Source of the DNA: Bog-473 sp963704355
GTDB taxonomy: Bacteria > Actinomycetota > Acidimicrobiia > Acidimicrobiales > RAAP-2
NCBI GenBank assembly: GCA_963704355.1
Contig: OY969891.1
Span: 4,030,001-4,094,000 of the forward strand
DNA: 64,000 nt
Direction of reading: 5' to 3'
Positions 34,646 to 43,236 of this stretch are shown piece after piece. Under the pieces are notes generated by a model. It made no database searches. It worked only from the letters and a program-made list of their open reading frames with translations, and was not told the DNA's origin. The translations under genes were made by a program, and so were the position numbers. Position 1 is the first letter of the stretch. Each line of letters starts with the position of its first letter.

Positions 34646-35536
34646 TCAGTCCGCCTCCCAGGAGGCCAGGACGTCGGCGAGCGTCGTCGCGAGCGGGGTG
34701 CTGGCCCGCCAGCCCGTCGTCACTTGAAGCTTCGAGGCGTCTCCCCGCAGGACGGGCACGTCGACCGGCCGGACCAGCTCCGGATCGGTCTCGAGCCTGA
34801 GGTCGACGCCGGCCAGCTCGAGGAGCTGCGCCGCCACGTCGGACATGGCCACGTCGCGGCCTGAGCACACGTTGTAGACCTCACCGGGCGACCCCTGCTG
34901 AACCAAGAGCCGGTACGCGGCGACAACGTCGCGCACGTCGGTGAAGTCGCGCCGGGTCGTCAGGGTCCCCACCCGGAGGGTGCCGGCGCCGGACCGGCGC
35001 GCCTCGACGATGCGCTTGGCCAAGGCCGGCACGAAGAAGTTCGGTGACTGGCCCGGTCCGATGTGGTTGAACGGGCGGACCACAATCACCGGCTGCCCGT
35101 AGCCGCGCCACGCCTGGAGCGCCACCGCCTCGGCGGCGAGCTTGCTGGCGGCGTAGGGGCTGGCCGGCACGGTCGGGGCGTCCTCGCCGAGCGGCAGCTG
35201 CTCGGGCACGACCACGCCGTACACCTCGGCCGAGCTGACCACGAGCACGCGCGGGCTGACCGCCTGGGCCCGGGCGGCCGCGAGGATCTCGGCCGTCCCG
35301 AGCACGTTCACTCGGAGGACCTGGCTGGGGTTCTCCCAGCTCTCCCCCACGTGGGTCATCGCGGCCAAGTGGTAGATCGCCTCCGGGGACACGTCGGCCA
35401 TCACCCGCCGCACGGCGGCGCCGTCGGCCACGTCCGTTTCGATGTCGATGACGGCGACGTCGTCACCCCGGTCCTTGAGGTGGGCGGCCAGCCACTGGCC
35501 CACGAAGCCCTTGCCCCCCGTGATCAGCGCCCGCAT
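34646..35536 (-). CDS. GDP-6-deoxy-4-keto-hexose reductase-like SDR (RMD-like)
   Basis: 296 residues of the extended SDR fold. Start MRALITGGKGFVGQWLAAHL with the GxxGxxG dinucleotide site; the active-site Ser/Tyr/Lys in VVSSAEVYGV and SPYAASKLAAEAVA; and RPFNHIGPGQSPNFFVP, a motif typical of RMD-type enzymes that make GDP-D-rhamnose or GDP-6-deoxytalose. The substrate would come from GDP-mannose, for which ManB/ManC are in the window; no GMD dehydratase is seen here. Last gene of a six-gene operon with three GT4 enzymes, 10 bases after the GT4 gene. Confidence 0.78.
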   Translation of the reverse strand: MRALITGGKGFVGQWLAAHLKDRGDDVAVIDIETDVADGAAVRRVMADVSPEAIYHLAAMTHVGESWENPSQVLRVNVLGTAEILAAARAQAVSPRVLVVSSAEVYGVVVPEQLPLGEDAPTVPASPYAASKLAAEAVALQAWRGYGQPVIVVRPFNHIGPGQSPNFFVPALAKRIVEARRSGAGTLRVGTLTTRRDFTDVRDVVAAYRLLVQQGSPGEVYNVCSGRDVAMSDVAAQLLELAGVDLRLETDPELVRPVDVPVLRGDASKLQVTTGWRASTPLATTLADVLASWEAD

Positions 35537-35546
35537 CCGCGGAACC

Positions 35547-36689
35547 CTACTGCGAGGCCGACCGGGCCATGTCGTAGGCGTGCAGGTGCCGGGCGACGCT
35601 CGCCTCCCAGGTGTGCGCGGCCGCGACCTCCAGGCCCCGGGCGACCCGCGCCGCGCCGCGCCCGTCCTCGAGCGCCGTGCGCAGCGCGTCCGCCAGCGCA
35701 TCGACGTCACCGGGGGGCACGAGCAGCGCGGCCCCGCCGGCGAACTCGGCCATGGCGGTTCCCTGGGTCGTCACGACGGGCGCGCCGCAGGCGAGCGCCT
35801 CGAGCGCGGGCAGGCCGAAGCCCTCCTCGAACGCCGGGTAGGCGACCGCCGCGGCCTGGCGGAGCAAGGCCGGCACCGCGGCGTCCGGGAGGTACCCCGT
35901 GCGCACGAAGCGATCGGGGTGGCGGGCCGCGGCGAGCGCGCGCTCGGTCTCGTCCATCCCCCAGCCGGCCTGCCCGCCGAGCACGAGCACGGCGTCGGGG
36001 TGCCACGCGTCGAGTCGGTCGAACGCCGCCACGAGCGCTGCCACTCCCTTGCGCGGCTCGAGCGTGCCCACGAACACCACCAGGGGCCGGTCCTCGGGTA
36101 TCCCGAGCGCGGCCAGCTCGGACCGGTCGGCGCCGGGCGCGGGCTCGGCGGGAACGAACCGCCGGTGATCGACCCCGTGCGGCGCCACCACGACGGGTGC
36201 CCGCACGGCGCAGTTGGCGTGCAGCCGCTCCGCCGTCACCTGGCTGACGCAGATCACGACCCCGGCCCGCAGCGCGGCGCGCCGGATCGCCCGCCGGAAG
36301 AACGCGGCCTTCGAGCGGAGATGCCACTCGGGATGGTCGAAGAAGGTGCAGTCGTGGATGGTGACCGCGCACGGGACCGGCGACCGCGCCGGCATGGTGT
36401 AGTGCGGGCCGTGGTGGACCGAGGCGCCGATGACGCGCAACAGCGAGGGCAGGCCCACCTGTTCGAACGCGAGCCGGCCGGGTCGAGACGAGGGGACGGC
36501 GTCGCGGCAGGACGCTCCCGCGGCCAGGTCGTGCCAGCGGGCCAGGTCGCCCCGCCGCGTCACCAGGGTGAGGGCCACGTCGGCGCGGGCCGCCAGTCCG
36601 GCGGCGAGTGCCATCGTGTAGTAGCCGGCACCTCCGGGATGCGCCGGCACGGCCGATACGTCGAGTGAGAGGTCCGAGGCGACCGTCAC
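35547..36689 (-). CDS. GT4-family glycosyltransferase (a)
   Basis: 380 residues from a GTG overlapping the next upstream stop (GTGA). GT-B fold with N-domain VSAVPAHPGGAGYYTMALAA and the GT4 signature in the C-domain: VVFVGTLEPRKGVAALVAAF, then YPAFEEGFGLPALEALACGA (the E-x7-E motif). Retaining sugar transfer from a nucleotide-sugar, probably GDP- or UDP-linked. One of three consecutive GT4 genes, so each likely adds one sugar of an oligosaccharide. Donor and acceptor unknown. Confidence 0.88.
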   Translation of the reverse strand: MTVASDLSLDVSAVPAHPGGAGYYTMALAAGLAARADVALTLVTRRGDLARWHDLAAGASCRDAVPSSRPGRLAFEQVGLPSLLRVIGASVHHGPHYTMPARSPVPCAVTIHDCTFFDHPEWHLRSKAAFFRRAIRRAALRAGVVICVSQVTAERLHANCAVRAPVVVAPHGVDHRRFVPAEPAPGADRSELAALGIPEDRPLVVFVGTLEPRKGVAALVAAFDRLDAWHPDAVLVLGGQAGWGMDETERALAAARHPDRFVRTGYLPDAAVPALLRQAAAVAYPAFEEGFGLPALEALACGAPVVTTQGTAMAEFAGGAALLVPPGDVDALADALRTALEDGRGAARVARGLEVAAAHTWEASVARHLHAYDMARSASQ

Positions 36690-37840
36690 TGCAGCCGCTT
36701 CCACAGCTCCACGTGCTGGCGCGCCGCGGCGTGCCAGGTGCGCGAGAGGGCATAGGCCGACCCTCGTGCCGCGAGGTCGGCGCGCAGGGCGTCGTCGGTC
36801 AGCACCGCCGCGAGGCCGGCTGCGATGTCGTCGACGTCGAAGGGGTCGACGATCCGCGCCGGCGGGGTCCCTTCGGCCCCCAGGTCGTTGACGCTCGGGA
36901 CCTCCGTGGCGACGACCGACGGCGTCCCCGACCGCATTGCCTCGAGGGGCGGCAGCCCGTAGCCCTCCGTCAACGGCACATAGGCGAAGGCGCGGGCGCG
37001 GCGGTACAGGCCGGCCAGCACCGGGGCGTTGACCGCGCCGGTGAACACGACACCGGCGGTCTCGGCCGGCCTCGCCGGCTCTCGCCCCCACCCTGCCGGC
37101 CCGACGATCACCAGTGGCCACGGTGCGGGCAGCGAGGGACGCACCCGGCTGAACGCGCGCACCAGCCGGTCGAGGTTCTTCCGCGGCTCGAGCGTGCCGA
37201 CCGTGAGGAGGAAGTCGCCGGAGACGCCCACCCGCGTCAGCAGGTCGTCGGTGGCCGCGTCGTCGGGCTCGGCCAGGTGATCGGTGCCGCCCGGCACGGT
37301 GGTGATGCGCGCGGCGTCGATGCCCAGGGCGACGAGGTCGGACGCCACCAGACGCGACGACACCACGAGCGACGCCCCGCGCTCGCGCACCCGCTGCAGC
37401 GCCGCCTCGTGCCAGCGCCGTCCGCGTCGCGTCGTCGCCTCGGGGTGGCGGCGCCAGGCCACGTCGTGGACCGTGACGACGAGACGACTGCCACTGGACC
37501 GGCGCAGCGGCGGGGCGGCCAGGGATACCGAGTGGACGACCTCGAACCCGTCGGGCGCGTGCAGCCAGCCGTGGTCCCAGGCGCGCGTGGTGAGGGTGCT
37601 CGCCCAGGGGGTGGAGAGCACCGGCCGGCCGAAGCCCGCCAGCGGGTCGGCCCCGGGGCCGCCGGCCCCGGCCCGGCGCGGGGCCCGGCTGGCCAGGAGC
37701 GTCACGTCGACGGCGTCGCCCTCGGCGGCGCACTGGTCCAAGCCGGAGAGCAGGCCGCGAGCGTAGGCACCGATGCCGCCGGGGACACGCCGGCGGAGCT
37801 GCTCGACCGCCATGAGCACCGTCGGCGAGTGCTCAGGCAT
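36686..37840 (-). CDS. GT4-family glycosyltransferase (b)
   Basis: 384 residues from the ATG at 37840, which overlaps the end of the next GT4 gene by 8 bases. Landmarks: RRVPGGIGAYARGLLSGLDQ, LVVTVHDVAWRRHPEA and the GT4 blocks LLTVGTLEPRKNLDRLVRAF and YVPLTEGYGLPPLEAMRSGT with both conserved Glu. Same operon and family as its neighbours but not a recent duplicate by eye. GDP-mannose or a derived GDP-sugar donor is likely given ManB/ManC and the RMD-like reductase. Confidence 0.88.
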   Translation of the reverse strand: MPEHSPTVLMAVEQLRRRVPGGIGAYARGLLSGLDQCAAEGDAVDVTLLASRAPRRAGAGGPGADPLAGFGRPVLSTPWASTLTTRAWDHGWLHAPDGFEVVHSVSLAAPPLRRSSGSRLVVTVHDVAWRRHPEATTRRGRRWHEAALQRVRERGASLVVSSRLVASDLVALGIDAARITTVPGGTDHLAEPDDAATDDLLTRVGVSGDFLLTVGTLEPRKNLDRLVRAFSRVRPSLPAPWPLVIVGPAGWGREPARPAETAGVVFTGAVNAPVLAGLYRRARAFAYVPLTEGYGLPPLEAMRSGTPSVVATEVPSVNDLGAEGTPPARIVDPFDVDDIAAGLAAVLTDDALRADLAARGSAYALSRTWHAAARQHVELWKRLQ

Positions 37841-38966
37841 GCGACCTTCTCGCCGCGTCCCGGTAGAGCGTCTCGAGCCCTTGGCCACAGCGGTCCCACG
37901 AGAACCGGGCGGACCAGGCGGCGCCGGCGTCGATCAGCGCCGTCCGCGTCGCCTCGTCGGAGAGGCACGCGTCGATCCCTCCGGCCAGCGCATCACCGTC
38001 GCCGGGCTCCACCAGCAGCGCCCCCGAGCCGAGGACCTCGGGGAGCGAGCCGGCGCGCGTCGCCACGACGGGTACCCCGGCCCGCATGGCCTGCAGCGGT
38101 GGGAAGCCGAACCCCTCGTACAGCGACGGGTAGGCCAGGACGGTGGCTCGCTCGAGCAGGGCCGCCAGGTCGCGGTCTTCGACCCAGCCGGTCCGGACGA
38201 TCCGGGCGCGGGCGGGTGACGCCACGATGGCGGCCTCGAGCTGCTCCTCTCCCCAGCCCGGAGGCCCGGCGAGGACCAGCGACACGTCGGGGTGGCGCGC
38301 CGCGACCGCCCCGAACGCGCGGACGAGGCCGGGCAGGTCCTTGCGCGGCTCGGCCGTCCCGATGGCGAGGCAGAAGCGCTCGGTGTCGGCCGGCAGGAGC
38401 CGTCGCAACGCGGCGCCGGCCTCCCCCTCGCCCAGGACCGGCAGTTCGGGCACCCCGGGATGCACCGTGCGTACGCAGTCGGGGTCGGCCTCGAAGGCGT
38501 CGACGACCTCCCCCGCGACGAAGGCGGAGTCGGTGTGGACCCAGGCACCGCGGTGCAACGCACGCCGAATCAGCTGGGGGTACGCGAGCGTGGCCGCGTT
38601 GCAGAGCTCGGGATGGTGGAGCGGGGTGAGATCGTGGACCGAGACGACGGCGGCGGCGCGCCGCGTGGGCGGCACGACGAAGTTGGTCCCGTGCACGACG
38701 TCGGCCGAGCCGATGAACCACTCCACTGCTGGCGCGTCCCGGCGCTCCCACAGGGCATGGAGTGGCCGCGCCGGCATGGGGCGCTGCCGCGCCGTGATGC
38801 CCGGCGGGAGCAGGTCGTCGATCATGGAGCGCCGGCGCCAGCTGACGGCGAACGCCCGCACCGCGAGCCCCGGCCGGGCCCCGAGCGCCGTGAGTGCACC
38901 CTCGCAGAATGCGCCGACTCCGGTGGGGAGACCGAGGAGCGGCGTGGCGTCGAGCGCGACGCGCAG
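37833..38966 (-). CDS. GT4-family glycosyltransferase (c), non-canonical start
   Basis: 377 residues. N-domain LRVALDATPLLGLPTGVGAF, C-domain FCLAIGTAEPRKDLPGLVRA and YPSLYEGFGFPPLQAMRAGV are typical GT4. No ATG, GTG or TTG lies in frame between the SDR stop and the start of the conserved domain. The CTG at 38966 sits exactly where Met is expected (CTG-RVALDA) with a GAGCAGG-like ribosome site before it; another CTG at 39008 overlaps the SDR stop. CTG start is the best reading, unless there is an error here. Follows the SDR in the operon. Confidence 0.8.
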   Translation of the reverse strand: MRVALDATPLLGLPTGVGAFCEGALTALGARPGLAVRAFAVSWRRRSMIDDLLPPGITARQRPMPARPLHALWERRDAPAVEWFIGSADVVHGTNFVVPPTRRAAAVVSVHDLTPLHHPELCNAATLAYPQLIRRALHRGAWVHTDSAFVAGEVVDAFEADPDCVRTVHPGVPELPVLGEGEAGAALRRLLPADTERFCLAIGTAEPRKDLPGLVRAFGAVAARHPDVSLVLAGPPGWGEEQLEAAIVASPARARIVRTGWVEDRDLAALLERATVLAYPSLYEGFGFPPLQAMRAGVPVVATRAGSLPEVLGSGALLVEPGDGDALAGGIDACLSDEATRTALIDAGAAWSARFSWDRCGQGLETLYRDAARRSHA

Positions 38967-39004
38967 ACGGGCCTGCTCGGCGCCGCGGGATTGCGTGCGG
39001 TCGC

Positions 39005-39832
39005 TCAGGTCGTGATCGCCCCGTCGATGGAGAGGATCGCACCGGTGATGTAGTCCGCCTCGTGCGACCCGAGGTAGGCGAAGGCACCGGCGATCTCGTG
39101 GGGATAGGCGAAGCCGATCGGCGTCATGAGCCGTTCGATCAACTTCATGTCTGCGTCCGCAGGTGGACCGAAGTTGTGGATGATGGGCGTGTCCACCCCG
39201 CCGGGTGCCACCCCGTTGACCCGCACGCCGCGTGCCATGTACTCGACGGCGAGCGCCTTCGTCAGCATCTTGACCCCACCCTTGGACGCGCAGTAGGCAG
39301 CGGAGTAGGGCTGCCCGATGACGCCGGCGGTCGAGACCGTGTTGACGATGGCGCCCCCGTGCTCGAGCATCTGAGGCAGGACGGCGCGGCACATGAGGAA
39401 CGTCCCGGTGAGGTTGACGGCGATGATCTTGTCCCAGCCGCTCAGCGACTGCTCCGGCGTGTGGGAGAAGCCGCCGATGCCCGCGATGTTGCACAGGTTC
39501 GTGATGGGACCGAGCCGCGCGCCGGCGGCTGCCACCACCTCGGCCACGGCGCCCTCGTCCGTCACGTCGCAGCGCAGTGCGACAGCGTGGCCTCCCGCCC
39601 CGTGCTCCTCCCGGTTGATCTCGGCCACCACGGTCTCGATGGCGTCCTCGGCCAGGTCGAGGCAGGCCACGGCGGCCCCCTCGGCCGCCAGGCGGCGCGC
39701 CGTGGCCCGGCCGATGCCGGAACCGGCCCCCGTGACCAGCGCGACGTGACCCTTGTAGCGGTCCGGCGTGATCGCTTCGGGGGCCGTCCCCCGATTGGGG
39801 TCGGCCTGCCCGACTCTCGTGGTGGGGCTCAT
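39005..39832 (-). CDS. Short-chain dehydrogenase/reductase
   Basis: 275 residues of classical SDR: VALVTGAGSGIGRATARRLA (TGxxxGIG), NIAG, the Ser-Tyr-Lys site VSTAGVIGQPYSAAYCASKG and the terminal YITGAILSIDGAITT. Ketoreductase acting on an acyl or steroid-like substrate is likely. Coupled to the acyl-CoA ligase by ATGA, so it probably acts on the CoA- or lipid-activated product of that enzyme. Substrate unknown. Confidence 0.88.
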   Translation of the reverse strand: MSPTTRVGQADPNRGTAPEAITPDRYKGHVALVTGAGSGIGRATARRLAAEGAAVACLDLAEDAIETVVAEINREEHGAGGHAVALRCDVTDEGAVAEVVAAAGARLGPITNLCNIAGIGGFSHTPEQSLSGWDKIIAVNLTGTFLMCRAVLPQMLEHGGAIVNTVSTAGVIGQPYSAAYCASKGGVKMLTKALAVEYMARGVRVNGVAPGGVDTPIIHNFGPPADADMKLIERLMTPIGFAYPHEIAGAFAYLGSHEADYITGAILSIDGAITT

Positions 39833-41502
39833 GCACGCTCCTTCTCGCCGGACGCCTCGGTCCTGCTTGCCGCTCCGTTGGGGCCACTGCCTAGCACCCC
39901 GGGACCCGACCCACGACTCCGCGCCGCCCGCGGCTGGCGCGCCGCGGCGGCAGCGACCGCGAGGGCCCGCAGCCGCACCGGGTCGACTTTCATCATGGGG
40001 GTGAGGGGCAGCTCGACGACGACGACCAGCGCATCGGGCGCCTTGTAGTCCGACAATTGGCGTGCGCAGTGCGCGCGTAACGCATCGAGCTCGGGGCTCG
40101 CGCCGTCGGCCGCCACGACGACGGCGACGCCGATCTCGCCGAGCACCTCGTCGGGCACGCCGATGACGGCGGCCCGGGCGACGGAGGCGTGCGTGGCCAG
40201 GACGTCCTCGACCTCCGCCGGGTACACGTTGTAACCGCCCCGGATGTAGCGCTCGTGTGCCCGTCCCGACAGCTGCAGGTTGCCGGCCGGCGTCAGCCGT
40301 CCGAAGTCGCCCGTCGTCAACCAGCCGTCGGGCGCCAGCACCGACGCCGTGGCCTCTCGGTCGATCAGGTCGACGACGCTGCGCCCGCGCCCGGGGCCTC
40401 GACCCCAGTAGCCGCGCATGGTGGCCGGAGAGCGGAGCTTGACCCGGCCGATCGATCCGTCGGGTGCCGGGTGGCCCTCGTCGTCGACGACGGCCACTTC
40501 GACGCCGGCCACTGGCCGGCCGACGGTCGTGGCGACCTCTTCGTCGGACGAGGCCAAGGTGGTGCCCGTGCCCAAGGACGCCTCGGTCGAGGTGTAGCGC
40601 ACGACCACGGGGACACCGAAGCGCCGGCGCACCTCTGCCACCAGGGCCGCCGGCACGGGCGCGGCGCCGGTCCCGGCCACGCGCAACGAACGCAGGTCGG
40701 CCTGCGCCAACTGCTCGCTCGCCAACATCAGCGCCCACTGCGTCGGCACGCCCTGGGCCACCGTGACGCGTTCGCGCTCCATGATGCGCACGGCGTCGTC
40801 GGCCCGCCACGGCGTGGGCGTGATGATCGTGGTCACCGCGTGCGCGATCTCGTCCCACGCCCGCGTCATGTACCCCACGTGCGCGAACGGGAGCGGCGAG
40901 AGCCGGCGGTCGCCCGGCTCGCTCAGCACGTCGGTGCCGCGCGCCACCGCCGCCAAGTTGGCGTGGTCGAACAGCGCACCCTTGGGACGACCCGTGGTCC
41001 CACTCGTCCAGACCACCGCGACCGGGTCCCGCGGCGCGAGGTCGGGCCACCGAGCGGGCGGGGCCCCGCCCCACCAGGCCGCGACCTCCGTCCGGTCGAC
41101 CAGCGCGACCCCGGGCGCGTCGGGCGATGGCGCCACGCCGGCATCGGCCACCATGAGCACCGGGTCGGCCCGCTCGACGATGGAGGCCACCTCGGCGGCA
41201 CCCAGGCGCGGGTTGATGCCCGAGGTGATGGCGCCCAGGCGCTGCAACGCGGCGTAGAGCACGGCGTAGTCGATGCACGACGGCAACATCAGGCAGACGA
41301 CGTCGCCCTTGGCCACGCCCCGCCCGGCCAGGTACCCGGCGACCCCGTCGGCCGCACGGTCCCACTGCGCGAACGTGAGGGCGCGGCGCTCGCGCTCGCC
41401 GCCCGGCTCGACATACGCCTCCACGTCGGCGTTCAGCCGCGCCGCGTCGCGTAGGACGGTGACGACCGTGTCATGCCGGTCCAAGGAGATGCGCACGGGC
41501 AT
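39829..41502 (-). CDS. AMP-forming acyl-CoA synthetase/ligase
   Basis: 557 residues with ANL-superfamily motifs: A3 AVVWTSGTTGRPKGALFDHA, A5 YTSTEASLG, A7 GWLTTGDFGRL, A8 RYIRGGYNVYPAEVEDVLA, and the catalytic Lys in PLTPMMKVDPVR. It activates a carboxylic acid to its CoA thioester. A disordered Ala/Arg/Ser-rich tail of about 40 residues is extra. First gene of the operon with SDR, three GT4 and an RMD-like reductase, divergent from fbiA. Possibly prepares the lipid part of a glycolipid; steroid-acid activation is an alternative. Confidence 0.88.
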   Translation of the reverse strand: MPVRISLDRHDTVVTVLRDAARLNADVEAYVEPGGERERRALTFAQWDRAADGVAGYLAGRGVAKGDVVCLMLPSCIDYAVLYAALQRLGAITSGINPRLGAAEVASIVERADPVLMVADAGVAPSPDAPGVALVDRTEVAAWWGGAPPARWPDLAPRDPVAVVWTSGTTGRPKGALFDHANLAAVARGTDVLSEPGDRRLSPLPFAHVGYMTRAWDEIAHAVTTIITPTPWRADDAVRIMERERVTVAQGVPTQWALMLASEQLAQADLRSLRVAGTGAAPVPAALVAEVRRRFGVPVVVRYTSTEASLGTGTTLASSDEEVATTVGRPVAGVEVAVVDDEGHPAPDGSIGRVKLRSPATMRGYWGRGPGRGRSVVDLIDREATASVLAPDGWLTTGDFGRLTPAGNLQLSGRAHERYIRGGYNVYPAEVEDVLATHASVARAAVIGVPDEVLGEIGVAVVVAADGASPELDALRAHCARQLSDYKAPDALVVVVELPLTPMMKVDPVRLRALAVAAAAARQPRAARSRGSGPGVLGSGPNGAASRTEASGEKERA

Positions 41503-41569
41503 GGCCGGCGGCGATGGTACCAGGGGCCCACCGGCGGGACGGCCGTCCGGGCCCTCCTATGCTCGCACC

Positions 41570-42511
41570 GTGCTGGTGGCCCTGTGCGGCGGCGTGGGGG
41601 CCGCCCGGATGCTCTCCGGGCTCGTCCGCGTCGTCCCGGAGCGGGACATCACGGCGATCGTGAACGTCGGCGACGACACGGTGCTCCACGGGCTGCACAT
41701 CAGCCCCGACCTCGACACCGTGACCTACACCCTGGCGGGCCTGGACAACCGCGAGACCGGTTGGGGCGTGGCCGGTGAGACCTGGGTGGTCATGGACGAG
41801 CTGGGCCGCCTGGGCGGAGAGGACTGGTTCCGTCTCGGTGATCGGGACCTGGCGACGCATCTCTACCGGACCGGACGCCTGCGCGCCGGGGCGAGCCTGA
41901 GTGCGGTCACGGAGGAACTGTGCCGCCGGCGGGGCGTCGGGGTCCGGCTCTTGCCGGTCACGGACGACCGGCTGCGCACCCGGGTCACCCTGGCGGAGGA
42001 AAGCGAGCTCGGTCCCCCCGGGTCCGAAGTGGGGTTCCAGGACTACTTCGTCCGTCTTCGTCACGACGTGCCGGTCCGGAGCGTGCGTTTCGAGGGCGCG
42101 GAGGCGGCGCGACCCGCCGCCGGGGTGGCCGACGCGCTCGAGCACGCCGGGCGCATCGTCGTCTGCCCGTCGAATCCCGTCGTGTCCATCGGTCCCCTGT
42201 TGGCCGTCCCCGGGGTCCGGGAGGCGCTCGTGGCGCGACGCGCCGACGTCGTGGCCGTCTCGCCCATCGTCGCGGGCGCCGCGTTGAAGGGCCCGGCCGA
42301 CCGCCTGTTGGCGGAGCTCGGGACCGACGCGTCGGTGGTGGGCGTGGCCCGCCTCTATGCACCCTGGGTCGGCACCCTCGTCGTCGACGACGCGGACACC
42401 GCCCTGGCCGCCGCCGTCGAGGCCGAGGGCGTCCGCTGCGTCGTCACGGGCACCGTGATGAGCTCACCCGAGCGGGCGGAGGCCCTGGCCCTGGTGGTGC
42501 TCGGTGCCTGA
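41570..42511 (+). CDS. fbiA: 2-phospho-L-lactate transferase (CofD/FbiA), coenzyme F420 biosynthesis
   Basis: 313 residues from a GTG at 41570. CofD signature VLVALCGGVGAARMLSGLVR at the N-terminus, VNVGDDTVLHGLHISPDLDT (metal and Fo/F420 binding), and VCPSNPVVSIGPLLAVPGV near the middle. It joins the Fo chromophore to the phospholactate- or phosphoenolpyruvate-derived group to give F420-0. The stop overlaps the start of cofE. The product is needed by the two luciferase-like oxidoreductases at 7.3-9.3 kb. Confidence 0.93.
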   Translation: MLVALCGGVGAARMLSGLVRVVPERDITAIVNVGDDTVLHGLHISPDLDTVTYTLAGLDNRETGWGVAGETWVVMDELGRLGGEDWFRLGDRDLATHLYRTGRLRAGASLSAVTEELCRRRGVGVRLLPVTDDRLRTRVTLAEESELGPPGSEVGFQDYFVRLRHDVPVRSVRFEGAEAARPAAGVADALEHAGRIVVCPSNPVVSIGPLLAVPGVREALVARRADVVAVSPIVAGAALKGPADRLLAELGTDASVVGVARLYAPWVGTLVVDDADTALAAAVEAEGVRCVVTGTVMSSPERAEALALVVLGA

Positions 42512-43232
42512 GCCCGGCCTGCGGGTGGTCCCCGTCACCGGCATCGGCGAGGTCACACCGGGCAGTGACGTGGGCCGGTTGATCGCAGAGAGGTTCCGGC
42601 CCGCTCGTGCCGACGGCCCCGAGCTGCTCGACGGGGACGTCGTCGTGGTGACGCAGAAGATCATCTCGAAAGCGGAAGGTCGTCTCGTCGCGCTCGACCA
42701 TGCGGACCTCGCGGCCAAGCTGGCCCTGGTGGCCGCGGAGTCGGTGCGCGTCCTGCGCCGCCGCGGTGAGCTGATGATCTGCGAGACGCAGCACGGGTTC
42801 GTCTGCGCCAACGCGGGTGTCGACCTCTCCAACGTGGCCGAGGGGACCGCGGCCTTGCTCCCCGAGGACCCCGATCGTTCCGCCCGTCGGGTGCGAGCGG
42901 GGCTCCGGCACCTGCTCGGGGTCGACGTCGGCGTCATCGTGTCCGACACGTTCGGCCGGGCGTGGCGCCGCGGGGTCACCGACGTGGCCATCGGCTGCGC
43001 GGGCGTTGCCGCCGTCGTCGACCTCAAGGGCACCCTCGACGCGGGCGGGCGTGAGCTGTTGGCGACCGAGGTCTGCGTGGCCGACGAGATGGCGTCGGCC
43101 GCCGAGCTCGTGATGGGCAAGGACAGGGGCGTCCCGGTCGCCGTGGTGCGCGGGGTGCCGGGGGAGTGGCTCCGGCCCGCCACCGTCCGCTCCGAGGTCA
43201 TCCGCCCCCCCGGCGAGGACCTGTTCCGCTGA
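42504..43232 (+). CDS. cofE: F420-0:gamma-glutamyl ligase (CofE), single-domain
   Basis: 242 residues from a GTG overlapping fbiA by 8 bases. CofE motifs: VVPVTGIGEVTPGSDVGRLI, DVVVVTQKIISKAEGRLVAL, the metal-binding VGVIVSDTFGRAWRRGVTDV and GTLDAGGRELLATEVCVADE. It adds glutamates to F420-0. Actinobacterial FbiB normally carries a C-terminal nitroreductase-like domain of about 200 residues that reduces dehydro-F420; this gene ends at the ligase domain, so that step must be encoded elsewhere or be different. Confidence 0.92.
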   Translation: MPEPGLRVVPVTGIGEVTPGSDVGRLIAERFRPARADGPELLDGDVVVVTQKIISKAEGRLVALDHADLAAKLALVAAESVRVLRRRGELMICETQHGFVCANAGVDLSNVAEGTAALLPEDPDRSARRVRAGLRHLLGVDVGVIVSDTFGRAWRRGVTDVAIGCAGVAAVVDLKGTLDAGGRELLATEVCVADEMASAAELVMGKDRGVPVAVVRGVPGEWLRPATVRSEVIRPPGEDLFR

Positions 43233-43236
43233 CGGT

